A stretch of 64,000 nucleotides of DNA from Taibaiella sp965229095 (GCA_965229095.1 OZ245855.1:2976001-3040000), one strand, 5' to 3'. Positions 8,107-20,630 are shown, counted from the first letter of the stretch. Notes: generated from the letters alone by a model not told the origin. A program made the numbers and translations.

Positions 8107-11073
8107 TCAGTAATCAAATAATTTTAGTTTAAAACGCCAGGCCAGCTCTATCCCGGCCGTATACAGTTCTTTCCATCCTGCCAGCTCGTTGAGGCGGTAG
8201 TTGCTGTACCTGAAATTGGCCCGGATCATTACCGGCATCTTCTTAAAGGTGTACCCGCTACCCAGGAAGAAGCCGTAACGGCTGATGCCCATACTGGTGG
8301 TGGCTATATCTGTGCCGCCCGACAGCATCACTGTTTGCAATACCATACCTCCGGCTGCTATATTGGCAAATTGACTGTTGTTGAATGCGGGATAAGCTAC
8401 GGTAATGTAATCGGTATTGATGCGGCTGCTGCCCAGGTTCAGCGAGAGCATGGTGGTCTTGTAGGTGTAGATGGTGTTGAACTGCAACAAGCTGCTGCCG
8501 TATTTTACTGTATCCATGGTGCTGTTGTTCCTGTTGTACAGCAAGGTAAAGCGTATGGCCCGCTGCTGCTTTTTGACCTGGTAGCTGATCTTAGCTGTCC
8601 ACACTTCACCCAGGATAGGCTTTTGCGGTATGTTAAGGGTATCGGTAAAGCTGCGGAAGGTAGAGAAGGGTTTGTAGGCAATCGATACGGAGGGGTATCT
8701 TTTGGAATGGGTAGCCAGGCTAAAGCCCCACCGGGAGTTATTGCCTTTGGCATTGAGGCTGTTTTGGATCAGGTAGTTGTATTCTACGCCCAGGGTAAGG
8801 AAGGAACGGAAAAAGTCGCCTTTGCCGCCTATCCTGAAGCGTTCGGTCCCGGCCATGATCACCGGCAGGGTGTTGTTTTCAAACGATCTGCCGGCGTGTT
8901 CGTAACCGGCTTCTACATCGATGTTCGTCGCGGGAATAGTGCCTTCCAGTTTCAGGTTATAGGCCGAGCGGTCTTTGAAGGATACCTGCGCTTTTGCTTC
9001 TTCCGATTGCCCGGGCTTGTTGGAAAAGGCATATTCCCCTGTAACGTTCAGGTAGCGGGAAATAGCGCCGTTGTATGTAGCGGAGACAATATGTACAGGG
9101 TTCCGGAAGCTGGGTAAGGAGATAGCGGCATCTTTAAAAAAGTTATCGTCCTGCAGTAATTTTTTCCCGGGTGAATAACCATAGTACACCAGGCCGATCT
9201 GCTGTTGCAATACCGGCTTGAAGGCTATCCTGCCGCCATAGGCTTTATAGCCTTCCACCTGGCCATCCCTGTCGATGTATTCGGTTTTGCCATAGCTGCC
9301 ACCTATGGTCGCAAAGCCTATATCGTAGCCTATATCTACTCCTTTCAGCATTTGCCCCGACTGGGTATAATCGGATACATATTTCGGGAACATACCGGCA
9401 TCAAAATTGGTAAGCCCTGTGAGCAGGCCCTTCGTCTTGCTTTCGGGAAGCAGGCCGGAGGCTTTTTTAGCCAGGTCTTTGTAAGAGGCCTGGTCCATGT
9501 TTTTCAGGTCCTTTATTTTGCTGTAAGCGAGCAGGGAGTCGTAATAAGCGGTGTTTTTATATTGTTCCAGCAAGGCCTGGTATTTCCTGATCTTCGCTTC
9601 CAGGGCCTGTATTTTCTGGTATTGCGCCAATGCTTTTGCATAAGCGTCTTCCGCTTTTTGTTTGTTGCGCTGCAACGTTTCCGCTTGCTTGTTAAGGGTA
9701 CTTGCGGCATCCGAATGCTGGGCCATGCCTGTAAGCGAATCGCGGGCCTTATCTTTCAGCTTATCTTTTTCTGCCTCCAGCTTGCGCTGCGCGGCCTCTT
9801 TAAGCTGTTCTTCGCTCAGTGAAGCGATATCCATGCCTTTCAGGTCTACCTGCTGTTTCAGCCCGGCAATAGCCTGATCTTTTTCTGTTTGCAATTGCTG
9901 TACCAGTTGCCCGTAGATCATATTGTAGTTGCCCCCCTGGGCTATGGTCTGCTCGTACCGCTTGTTATAGCTGCTTACTAATTTGAGCAATTGCTCTTTG
10001 GCCTTCTCTGCATCGTAGCGGAAGTGGATATAACTTGCCTTGGCTTCCCGGTGCTTGTCCTGGGTGGTGTAATAACCAGCTACGCTTACCGGGATGTCAA
10101 ACAACGGGAATTCCAGCATGCCCCTGGCTTCGTAATAGGTATTATCCTGCCGGGAAAATTGTTCCTGGTCATTGCTGAAATTGGCTGCCAGGGATACCTC
10201 GCCCACAAGGTCTTTATTCTCTTTGCTGTTTTTCTTGAGCTCCCGGAACTGCGACAAAAGCGAGGGATAGTCGCCCAGGTAATTGTTCGTAAAAGCACCC
10301 AGGTTATCCTGCAGCCCCGATTGCTGCTTTTTCAGCTCTTCCTGCAGCGATGCGTTGCTGTTCAGCTCGTACCTGCCCATAAACCAACCATCGGCATATA
10401 CATCAATGATTTCTTTGCCTTCTTTGTGGTATTGTTGCGGCTGAAGTCCTTTCTTTTTGAAATAGCGTTGCAGGCGGTACTGCGATTTTTCCATAGCCCG
10501 CCCTGCTTTATCCAGCGCCGGCGGTACGGGCCGGCTGCCCGGGAAAAGCCTGCCCGATAAGGGATTGATCACGTCGTTGATCCCCTGGCGTATGCCGGCA
10601 TTCACGGCCAGCATGCTATCTTTTTCCTGGATGAAATCTCGTTCGTAAAGGGCGCCTTCGGCCTGGATACGGAGCTGTACTTTATAGCTTCCCGGAGGGA
10701 TAAGATCTGTTTTGCGGATGACTGCTGCGAATGCCGGCAGGATATAATAGCTGCCGGTGGCTTCCTGGAACGGTAATATAATCCTCGAAGTTCCCTTCTT
10801 TATTTTATGGGTGGATTGGTAGCGGTACACCTGGATACTGTCCAGGGCACCTGTATATTTATAGCTGGTAATATTGACAATGGCATTCGTTTCCCGCTGT
10901 GCATTGAGGTAAAGGTCCTGGGCAAAATTTCCACCCTGGAAATAAAGGAAATCCGTATGTGCAGAAGTAATGATGGTGTCCTGCTTCCGGTTCTTATCCT
11001 GCCCATACAACAATACCGTGTCGCTCAGGAGCAACAGCAGCAAGCCCAAAATGCGTATTGACCGGGTTGACAT
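8107..11073 (-). CDS. Large outer-membrane beta-barrel protein with internal coiled coil
   Basis: A protein of about 988 residues. I start it at the ATG at 11073 because MSTRSIRILGLLLLLLSD is a typical signal peptide ending at YGQ; an upstream Met at 11136 would add 21 residues that do not fit. Residues 30-190 look like a beta domain, residues about 355-570 are strongly charged and Gln/Lys/Glu/Ala-rich with heptad character (coiled coil), and the last 400 residues alternate short amphipathic strands and turns, ending in the aromatic C-terminus LKLFDY typical of outer-membrane barrels. It is the first gene of the minus-strand operon that ends with the giant secreted protein. A pore or assembly platform with a helical periplasmic plug is a reasonable guess. 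I do not recognise a named family. Confidence 0.8.
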   Translation of the reverse strand: MSTRSIRILGLLLLLLSDTVLLYGQDKNRKQDTIITSAHTDFLYFQGGNFAQDLYLNAQRETNAIVNITSYKYTGALDSIQVYRYQSTHKIKKGTSRIILPFQEATGSYYILPAFAAVIRKTDLIPPGSYKVQLRIQAEGALYERDFIQEKDSMLAVNAGIRQGINDVINPLSGRLFPGSRPVPPALDKAGRAMEKSQYRLQRYFKKKGLQPQQYHKEGKEIIDVYADGWFMGRYELNSNASLQEELKKQQSGLQDNLGAFTNNYLGDYPSLLSQFRELKKNSKENKDLVGEVSLAANFSNDQEQFSRQDNTYYEARGMLEFPLFDIPVSVAGYYTTQDKHREAKASYIHFRYDAEKAKEQLLKLVSSYNKRYEQTIAQGGNYNMIYGQLVQQLQTEKDQAIAGLKQQVDLKGMDIASLSEEQLKEAAQRKLEAEKDKLKDKARDSLTGMAQHSDAASTLNKQAETLQRNKQKAEDAYAKALAQYQKIQALEAKIRKYQALLEQYKNTAYYDSLLAYSKIKDLKNMDQASYKDLAKKASGLLPESKTKGLLTGLTNFDAGMFPKYVSDYTQSGQMLKGVDIGYDIGFATIGGSYGKTEYIDRDGQVEGYKAYGGRIAFKPVLQQQIGLVYYGYSPGKKLLQDDNFFKDAAISLPSFRNPVHIVSATYNGAISRYLNVTGEYAFSNKPGQSEEAKAQVSFKDRSAYNLKLEGTIPATNIDVEAGYEHAGRSFENNTLPVIMAGTERFRIGGKGDFFRSFLTLGVEYNYLIQNSLNAKGNNSRWGFSLATHSKRYPSVSIAYKPFSTFRSFTDTLNIPQKPILGEVWTAKISYQVKKQQRAIRFTLLYNRNNSTMDTVKYGSSLLQFNTIYTYKTTMLSLNLGSSRINTDYITVAYPAFNNSQFANIAAGGMVLQTVMLSGGTDIATTSMGISRYGFFLGSGYTFKKMPVMIRANFRYSNYRLNELAGWKELYTAGIELAWRFKLKLFDY

Positions 11074-11638
11074 GGCTGGTAATTTTTCAGCATTTTTTTG
11101 TGCAAAACGAATGCCTATCAGGCGTAGCGGGTACACCTGTAAGCAGCACTGTATATTGGTTATTGGAACAAGAAACCGGGGTAGCTATCGCCCCACACAT
11201 CAGGAAATTCAATATTTATCTTAAAAAATTCAAGGCAAAAACCTGGTTAATGAATTCCTAATGATTTGCAAACGAAGATAGAATATCCTGGGTAATAACA
11301 AAAAATTAAGTGAATAATATTTATATTAATTCTTAAAGAATTGAAATACTTGTGATTTTACTTACTTGCGTGCCAGTAATGACATATATGTATTGAAAGT
11401 AATTTACAGATCATTCTTTAGGAAGACACCAGCAAAACGGGGCAATACTAATTCCGGCATACAATTTCCTATAGAAATTAATGCCCTGCACCTGATTATA
11501 GAAAGGCCTGCCGAAACTTCAGGCTATTACCTGCTTGCAACAAATTAAAGTTTTTACAATACTCTGTTAAATATACCATTAACGGGATACAAACGGCCAG
11601 GGCGCCATTATCTTTAAACTAACCAAAACACTTTTTCT
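11074..11638. other. Divergent AT-rich intergenic region
   Basis: No convincing gene. The region separates the minus-strand giant-protein operon from the plus-strand secreted-protease pair and must hold both promoters. At 11328-11342 there is a 15-base palindrome (AATTCTT A AAGAATT) that could be an operator. A near-match to the Bacteroidota -7 box (TATCTTTA, 7 of 8) lies at about 11609-11616, some 22 bases before the plus-strand ATG. I found no good box for the minus strand. Confidence 0.5.
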
Positions 11639-12289
11639 ATGATACATCTTTTCAAGCCTTGCCGGAAGGTGCTTTTGCTGGGCGCTGGCCTGGTGCTGCC
11701 GTTATGGGTACAGGCCCAGTCGGCAGAACTGCCCATCGGTCCTACGGAAGCCCGTAACCTGGCTGCCCAAAACGTAAGCAGCGTACTGGAATGGCTGCCT
11801 CCCGATCACCTGGAACAATTCGGTTTCAGCGACAAGGACAACTTTTCCGCGATCAGTATCGGGATGCCCTTGTACAGCACTTCCTTTTCCGATGCTTCCG
11901 TCATTTCCGGATCAGAGCCCCATATGCAAACGAATATGGTCCTGGTACCGCTTTCCCTTAACGGCACAGTACGTTGCTTTATCTACCTGAGTCCTGATGA
12001 AAGCGGCAGGTGGGTCACTTCCGGACTTGGAGGTCATAACGAAGCTACTGCCTGGAACGGTTTATTGAGTGGTAAAAATGCTGAAGCAAAGGACCACCTT
12101 ACCCTGCTGCATATCCCGCAGAACAATGCCGATTACCTATGGCAGGAGGTTACGAATACCTGGCTGGATATAGGTGTGGGTGTGGGCCATCGCAATGGCG
12201 AAACACTTGATGCAGCACAGGTATTTCAACAGGCAGTAAAGATCGCTGCCGAAGCCAGGGCTACCGTAAAAGATGATGCGGGCAGCTAA
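11639..12289 (+). CDS. Secreted protein of unknown function, partner of the cysteine protease
   Basis: A protein of 216 residues with a signal peptide of about 26 residues (hydrophobic core VLLLGAGLVLPLW, then VQAQ before SAE). The mature part has no family I recognise: an N-terminal helical segment (PTEARNLAAQNVSSVLEWL), a stretch of beta strands (VLVPLSLNGTVRCFIYLS) and a C-terminal helix. It has a single Cys and no sorting domain. It ends 25 bases before the papain-like protease gene and shares its orientation, so the two are probably co-transcribed. By analogy with other secreted protease pairs it could be an inhibitor, a chaperone or a substrate; none of this is shown by the sequence itself. 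Confidence 0.7.
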   Translation: MIHLFKPCRKVLLLGAGLVLPLWVQAQSAELPIGPTEARNLAAQNVSSVLEWLPPDHLEQFGFSDKDNFSAISIGMPLYSTSFSDASVISGSEPHMQTNMVLVPLSLNGTVRCFIYLSPDESGRWVTSGLGGHNEATAWNGLLSGKNAEAKDHLTLLHIPQNNADYLWQEVTNTWLDIGVGVGHRNGETLDAAQVFQQAVKIAAEARATVKDDAGS

Positions 12290-12314
12290 ATTTTCCTAAC
12301 CAAATAAGCAAATC

Positions 12315-13229
12315 ATGAACAGGATATCCAAATATATGCTTGCTGCTGCCTTGCTCCCTTGCAGCGGCAGCCTCCAGGCACAAACCACAGGTTCCTATGT
12401 GCCGGTATATGTACAGGAACAAACCCAGTGGTGCTGGGCAGCTTGCAGCGCTATGCTGTACTGGGCCTATGCACCCGGTACCCAAAGCCAGTGTACCCTT
12501 GTAGGTGTAGCACGCGATAAGGAGAACGGCAACATCTTTGGCGGTTGTAACAGCCTGAGCAATAGTACGGCCAGTCCCTGTACCAGCCCGGCCACTTTCA
12601 ATTCGCCGCAAAGCATGTATGGCTGCGACGGTTCTATTGAAAGCATCCTTGACAATTATAGTATTCCCTCTACCGGTTATGGCTATGCTTTTTCGGCCAG
12701 CCAGGTAGCTACGGCTACTGCAGCTAAAAAGCATATGGTAGCCCGTTGGGGCTGGAACAGCGGTGGTGGCCACTTTGTAGTCATCAACCGTTACAAAGAC
12801 GGTAATGTATATTTCAACAACCCGCTTTCCAGCAGCGCCTATATATGGAGCTATGCCAATTTCAGTACCTCCTATGGCAGTGCTACCTGGACGCATACCC
12901 TACGTATGGACAACAGCGCACCCTATGGCACTGTATATACTAATGGTCAGCTTAAAGGTCTCGATCTTGCTGCACTTAACAAGATTGAAGCCGTAAGCCT
13001 CAATTGTTATCCCAACCCGGTAAGCAATCGCCTCAACTGCATCGTTTCCCTGCCCGAGAGTAAAGAAGGTCAGGTGACCATCAGCGATGCTACAGGAAGG
13101 CAGGTATACGTTATGCACGCCGTTCCCGGTAAAAATACCTTTAGTGTTGATGTATCATCATGGGCCAGGGGCATCTATTTCCTGCAAATAAATGGCGAGG
13201 CACAGCGCCAGAAAATAAGCGTGCAGTAA
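12315..13229 (+). CDS. Secreted papain-like cysteine protease with T9SS sorting domain
   Basis: A protein of 304 residues: signal peptide (residues 1-23, ending LQA), a papain-fold peptidase domain (about 25-205) and a C-terminal type IX sorting domain (about 228-304: NCYPNPVSNRL, then VTISDATGRQVY, then GIYFLQINGE). The active-site Cys lies in QEQTQWCWAA, the signature of C39/C70-like (AvrRpt2-type) peptidases. The likely catalytic His is in GGGHFVVINRY and the third residue is the Asn of VYFNNP, where many relatives have Asp. Several further Cys (CTLVG, GGCNS, CTSP, GCDG) suggest disulphides in an exported enzyme. It should be carried over the outer membrane by T9SS and be secreted or surface-bound. 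The substrate is unknown. A strong hairpin terminator follows. Confidence 0.88.
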   Translation: MNRISKYMLAAALLPCSGSLQAQTTGSYVPVYVQEQTQWCWAACSAMLYWAYAPGTQSQCTLVGVARDKENGNIFGGCNSLSNSTASPCTSPATFNSPQSMYGCDGSIESILDNYSIPSTGYGYAFSASQVATATAAKKHMVARWGWNSGGGHFVVINRYKDGNVYFNNPLSSSAYIWSYANFSTSYGSATWTHTLRMDNSAPYGTVYTNGQLKGLDLAALNKIEAVSLNCYPNPVSNRLNCIVSLPESKEGQVTISDATGRQVYVMHAVPGKNTFSVDVSSWARGIYFLQINGEAQRQKISVQ

Positions 13230-13263
13230 CTAACAACTAAGATTTCTTGCAAAGTTCAACCCG

Positions 13264-13297
13264 GAGCCTCCTGTCTTTTTCACAGGAGGCTCTTTTT
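13264..13297 (+). terminator. Rho-independent terminator of the protease gene pair
   Basis: An 11-base perfect stem (GAGCCTCCTGT / ACAGGAGGCTC) around a 7-base loop, followed by TTTTT, 35 bases after the protease stop codon. Confidence 0.9.
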
Positions 13298-13637
13298 ATA
13301 AAGAGACCGACCTCTTATCCTTCCCTCCCCTGCAAAGTCCGGTAAAGGCGCCGGACAGGGCATAAAAAAGCTGCTCATCATTCCCAATAAGCAGCTTCAA
13401 TAAACGCCCGATCCGTTATATACCACGCCTCAACGCACGGCTCAATCTTTTGTGCTCCTGATCATGGCTCTGTTCCGGTTCTTACGTTCCTTCTCCTCCC
13501 ATTTGTACCCGGATTCACCCACGTAAAACGCCTCTTGCCGCAAAGAAGAAGTTCCTTGCCCTACAGGCAGAGCATAAGGAGAAGCAGGACAGCTCGTCTT
13601 ACTCCTTCCTTTGGGTCACACAGGTACAAGGTGCAGA
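13298..13637. other. Non-coding stretch with a possible gene remnant
   Basis: No intact gene. On the minus strand a frame is open from about 13612 to the stop at 13442-13444 and reads protein-like at its end (VGESGYKWEEKERK), but it has no start codon after the upstream stop. It may be a remnant of a gene or chance. It is followed on that strand by the hairpin at 13364-13397. Confidence 0.4.
13364..13397 (-). terminator. Probable minus-strand terminator
   Basis: An 8-base stem (AAGCTGCT / AGCAGCTT, arms 13390-13397 and 13368-13375) with a 14-base loop, followed on the minus strand by TTTT. It would end a transcript from the small Cys-rich ORF at 13638-13847. Confidence 0.6.
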
Positions 13638-13847
13638 TTACACAGGCCAGGATGCACATGCTTGATAACAACTCACCTTCCAGGAGGGACAAAAGTCATA
13701 AGCACTGACCTTGCACCAATAGTCAAAGGTGGGAAATGCTTCTGCAACCTTTCCTGCCTGCAGACTTACAGATTCAATACTGCTTAATGGAGTAATTGCT
13801 TTCTTGATCAGGTGTAATTTTGAAGCACCTTTGGTTTCCTTTTCCAT
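13638..13847 (-). CDS. Small Cys-rich peptide, possible RiPP precursor
   Basis: A 69-residue ORF starting at the ATG at 13847 (an in-frame Met 14 codons upstream is less likely). The N-terminal half is charged and contains KLHLIKKAITPL, which matches the LxLxK..I..L pattern of Bacteroidota class I lanthipeptide leaders. After a short LQAGK segment the C-terminal 35 residues are rich in Cys, Ser, Tyr and Trp: WCKVS, DFCPSW, SCYQACASWPV, with four Cys and five Ser that could be crosslinked. No modification enzyme, protease or exporter is in the window, so if it is a precursor it is an orphan. It could also be a chance ORF; the minus-strand terminator downstream is weak support that it is transcribed. 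A 7-of-8 match to the -7 box lies at 13870-13877. Confidence 0.45.
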   Translation of the reverse strand: MEKETKGASKLHLIKKAITPLSSIESVSLQAGKVAEAFPTFDYWCKVSAYDFCPSWKVSCYQACASWPV

Positions 13848-14149
13848 ATTCGTTCCTATTTTATTGTAGCAAATATGCCCCACAACCATATTAAGTCATA
13901 AGATCAATTCATATTTGTCATGAAGAATTTGGAATATGCATATATTACGGCTAAATATGCAAATAAGTATGTGGAATTATCCCCGCTCAAAGCGGGGTTT
14001 AATGTTACCATCACCCGGATAAGGCCGAGAAGCGCTGCAGGGGAAAGGAAAAGGTTCTATAACGTTACATTTTTGTTTCCTTCGACTCCCAAAATACCTA
14101 CGAAAATTTGCTGGAAGATACAGGCCCTGCCACTTCAGGTCAGCACTGG
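13848..14149. other. Intergenic region with one strong hairpin
   Basis: No supported gene. A compact hairpin (CCCCGCT / AGCGGGG, 13981-13997, 3-base loop) followed by TTT on the plus strand lies in the middle. A 77-codon plus-strand frame starting at 13920 runs straight through that hairpin and looks non-coding. Confidence 0.4.
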
Positions 14150-14200
14150 GTAAGTATAAAAACAATACAGCCCTCCAACATAAATGCTGAAGGGCTGTAT
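14150..14200 (-). terminator. Terminator after the decayed 5S copy
   Basis: A 10-base stem (ATACAGCCCT / AGGGCTGTAT, arms 14165-14174 and 14191-14200) followed on the minus strand by a T-rich run (TTGTTTTTATA). It sits just after the 5S-like fragment, as the other terminator sits after the intact 5S gene. Confidence 0.75.
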
Positions 14201-14209
14201 CAATAAATA

Positions 14210-14316
14210 TGTCAGCTAGCTACTCACTGGAAGTTACCAGTACCATCGGCCATGAGGGGCTTAACTTCTACTCAGAATAGCAGATCTGCACGTCACTGCT
14301 ACAGAAGCTAGGTCAT
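14210..14316 (-). pseudogene. Decayed 5S rRNA copy
   Basis: About 60 bases match the intact 5S gene (14398-14504) almost exactly, including an uninterrupted shared block of more than 30 bases at about 14238-14270, then the match breaks down towards the 5' end of the RNA (bases after 14270). The start, CAGCTAGCTACTC, is also altered by substitutions. This copy cannot fold as a normal 5S rRNA. It lies 80 bases downstream of the intact gene in the same direction, with its own terminator, so it is most easily read as a relic of a tandem 5S duplication. Confidence 0.8.
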
Positions 14317-14350
14317 AGATATAGCTAAATAGTACGTCCGTGTATGGGCA

Positions 14351-14384
14351 CAAAAAAGCCTCTTATCAATTGATAAGAGGCTTT
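14351..14384 (-). terminator. Terminator of the rRNA operon
   Basis: A perfect 30-base palindrome (arms AAAGCCTCTTATCAA / TTGATAAGAGGCTTT, 14355-14384) just downstream of the 5S gene, followed by T's on the minus strand. It would end the rRNA transcript. Confidence 0.88.
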
Positions 14385-14397
14385 CTAGAAATAAATA

Positions 14398-14504
<107 letters not shown>

Positions 14505-14654
14505 AGATCTTGATTAGTATTGAGACCTGAGTATTGCGTATCAAGAACATCACTGTATCTCATAGCTCATAACTCACATCTCATATCTAACTTAATAAGT
14601 TAACATATTGGGTCAGCTCAGATAGTATTTTCATTTTGTAACAACTTCATTTCA

Positions 14655-17545
<2,891 letters not shown>

Positions 17546-17862
17546 TTTTTTTATAGTGGCTACTTTTAAACAATTACCACTAATTGTATTATCTTAGAAG
17601 ATGTTACCTCGCCATCAAGAGAAAAAACCACATTGCTGTAATTTTTAATCCGATAACTTTTACTATCATCTTGCTTTCCCAATATGTCAAAGAACTTGTC
17701 TTTAATCTGCAAATATGCCAATAGGCCAATGTGCACATTAAATGTTGCTTTACGATTTACATCGATAATACAACTGCTGTAATGCTTATGGACTTGAACC
17801 ACTTTGTACGCCTCTATACGTTACATCTTCATCTTTTAAAGAACTTGTTTACTCGTTTGTAG
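17546..17862 (-). other. tRNA-Ala to 23S spacer
   Basis: Internal transcribed spacer of the rRNA operon. It is AT-rich and carries the processing stems at the start of 23S. A 78-codon minus-strand frame (17566-17802) has no start signal or family resemblance and is taken as chance. Confidence 0.7.
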
Positions 17863-17936
17863 TGGAGGATATCGGAGTCGAACCGATGACCCCCTGCGTG
17901 CAAGGCAGGTGCTCTAGCCAGCTGAGCTAACCCCCC
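17863..17936 (-). tRNA. tRNA-Ala (TGC anticodon)
   Basis: The minus strand folds as a full cloverleaf: acceptor GGGGGGT pairing with ATCCTCC (with G-T wobbles), D arm AGCTCAGCTGGCTAGAGC, anticodon arm CCTGC CTTGCAC GCAGG with anticodon TGC, and T arm with GGTTCGACTCC. The discriminator is A and CCA is not encoded. It is the second tRNA of the rRNA spacer. Confidence 0.97.
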
Positions 17937-17982
17937 ATTTCTAATTAGTAAATTGAATAATCTCCCAATTTGCTAATTATTA

Positions 17983-18059
17983 TGGTAGTCCCGCCCAGAT
18001 TTGAACTGGGGACCTCTACATTATCAGTGTAGCGCTCTAACCAACTGAGCTACGAGACT
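17983..18059 (-). tRNA. tRNA-Ile (GAT anticodon)
   Basis: Cloverleaf with acceptor AGTCTCG / CGGGACT, D arm AGCTCAGTTGGTTAGAGC, anticodon arm CTACA CTGATAA TGTAG (anticodon GAT) and T arm with AGTTCAAATCT. The CCA end appears to be encoded (17983-17985). tRNA-Ile then tRNA-Ala between 16S and 23S is the common spacer order. Confidence 0.97.
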
Positions 18060-18245
18060 TTCTGTTTTAACAGTCGACAGTAGGCAGTGGTCAGTTGTAC
18101 TGCTTTTGCCTGGCTGTTACTGCTAATTGTGTCTTTCGCTACAATCAGCTTTTTACTACTAACATGTTAAAGAACTTCTTAATCTTTTAATTAAAATAAA
18201 AGAAAACAGCAGTGGTAAGCTACCCATTGCGGGTACGCGCTCTAA

Positions 18246-19770
<1,525 letters not shown>

Positions 19771-20030
19771 GAGATTTTGAAACGACCATTCTCTCTCGAA
19801 AATTATCGGATCATTTATTAATTGTGTTTACGCTTTCTTACCTTCAATTAAGATCTTACATCTTAACTTACTGCTGTTTTCCATTATTTCAAAGACTTTA
19901 GTTGTCGCTTCTGTAAGCTAAACTTTTCTGTAGATAGTCAGGGACTTGAACCCCGCTTTTGCCTCGTTACTCATTCCTTCAGTAACTTACTTTCCATCTT
20001 TCTAAGAGCGCCTCTCTTTCGATCGGGGTG

Positions 20031-20062
20031 CAAAGGTAAATACTCTCTTTCAATTTACCAAA
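20031..20062 (-). promoter_or_regulatory. rRNA operon promoter P1 (nearest 16S)
   Basis: On the minus strand a -33 element TTTG (20059-20062) and a -7 element TACCTTTG (20031-20038) are separated by 20 bases, matching the Bacteroidota consensus TTTG-N19-21-TAnnTTTG. Transcription would start about 250 bases before 16S. Confidence 0.88.
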
Positions 20063-20179
20063 ACTTTTTTAAAAGTTTTTTTATGCTAAACCCGCGTCAC
20101 TCCTCGCTTTCAACCTCTTTTCTTAAGAACTTTTTTACCCTCTTTTCCGTTGCCCTTAAGGCCCTTTCGAAGCGGGGTG

Positions 20180-20210
20180 CAAAGGTAAGTTTCTTTTTCA
20201 TTCGGCCAAA
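20180..20210 (-). promoter_or_regulatory. rRNA operon promoter P2
   Basis: -33 element TTTG (20207-20210) and -7 element TACCTTTG (20180-20187), 19 bases apart. The flanks resemble P1: the GGGGTGCAAAGGTAA block is shared, with T-rich tracts upstream. Confidence 0.86.
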
Positions 20211-20343
20211 TCTTTTTTCGATTTTTTTTAAGGTTTTTTAAAACACTTAAACGGCCATAATGCAAAGACCCAGAAATACTTCCTGTTACTTACCTGCTAT
20301 CTTTCAATGATCTTTTCGTTAACCCTTTTCCGCTAACGGGACG

Positions 20344-20375
20344 CAAAAGTAGAACCTCATTCCCATTCCACCAAA
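20344..20375 (-). promoter_or_regulatory. rRNA operon promoter P3 (farthest)
   Basis: -33 element TTTG (20372-20375) and -7 element TACTTTTG (20344-20351), 20 bases apart. It is the third of three promoters spaced about 150-165 bases. Confidence 0.84.
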
Positions 20376-20467
20376 CTTTTTTATCATTCCAAATACACCA
20401 ATCCAATACAGCCCGCCACCACAGACACTTACAGCCATCATATTTTTTCATTCACATATCAAAGCGT

Positions 20468-20630
20468 AGATGGTAGATGTTAGATGTTAGATAGCAGATG
20501 TTAGAGAGTAGACATCAGATGCTAGACGTTAGATGCTAGAGAGCGAGAAGTCGTAAGTGATTAGTGGAAAGTGGTTAGTGAGTAGTCATAAGTGAATAGT
20601 CAGCAGTCGTAAGTGATAAGTGGGAAGTAG
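20468..20630. repeat. Degenerate short-period repeat tract
   Basis: Many imperfect copies of TAGATGTTAGA-like and AGTGGTTAGTGAGTAG-like words run for about 160 bases between the rRNA promoters and the M13 peptidase terminator. It has no reading frame or hairpin. A shorter tract of the same style (TTAGATATTAGATATT) lies at about 39919-39955 upstream of lgt, so the words are dispersed. Confidence 0.7.

Noticed and set aside
13920..14153. 77-codon plus-strand frame before the rRNA operon
   Set aside because: It runs through the strong hairpin at 13981-13997 and has no family resemblance or promoter.
17566..17802. 78-codon minus-strand frame in the tRNA-Ala to 23S spacer
   Set aside because: It lies in the transcribed spacer with no start signal or resemblance.
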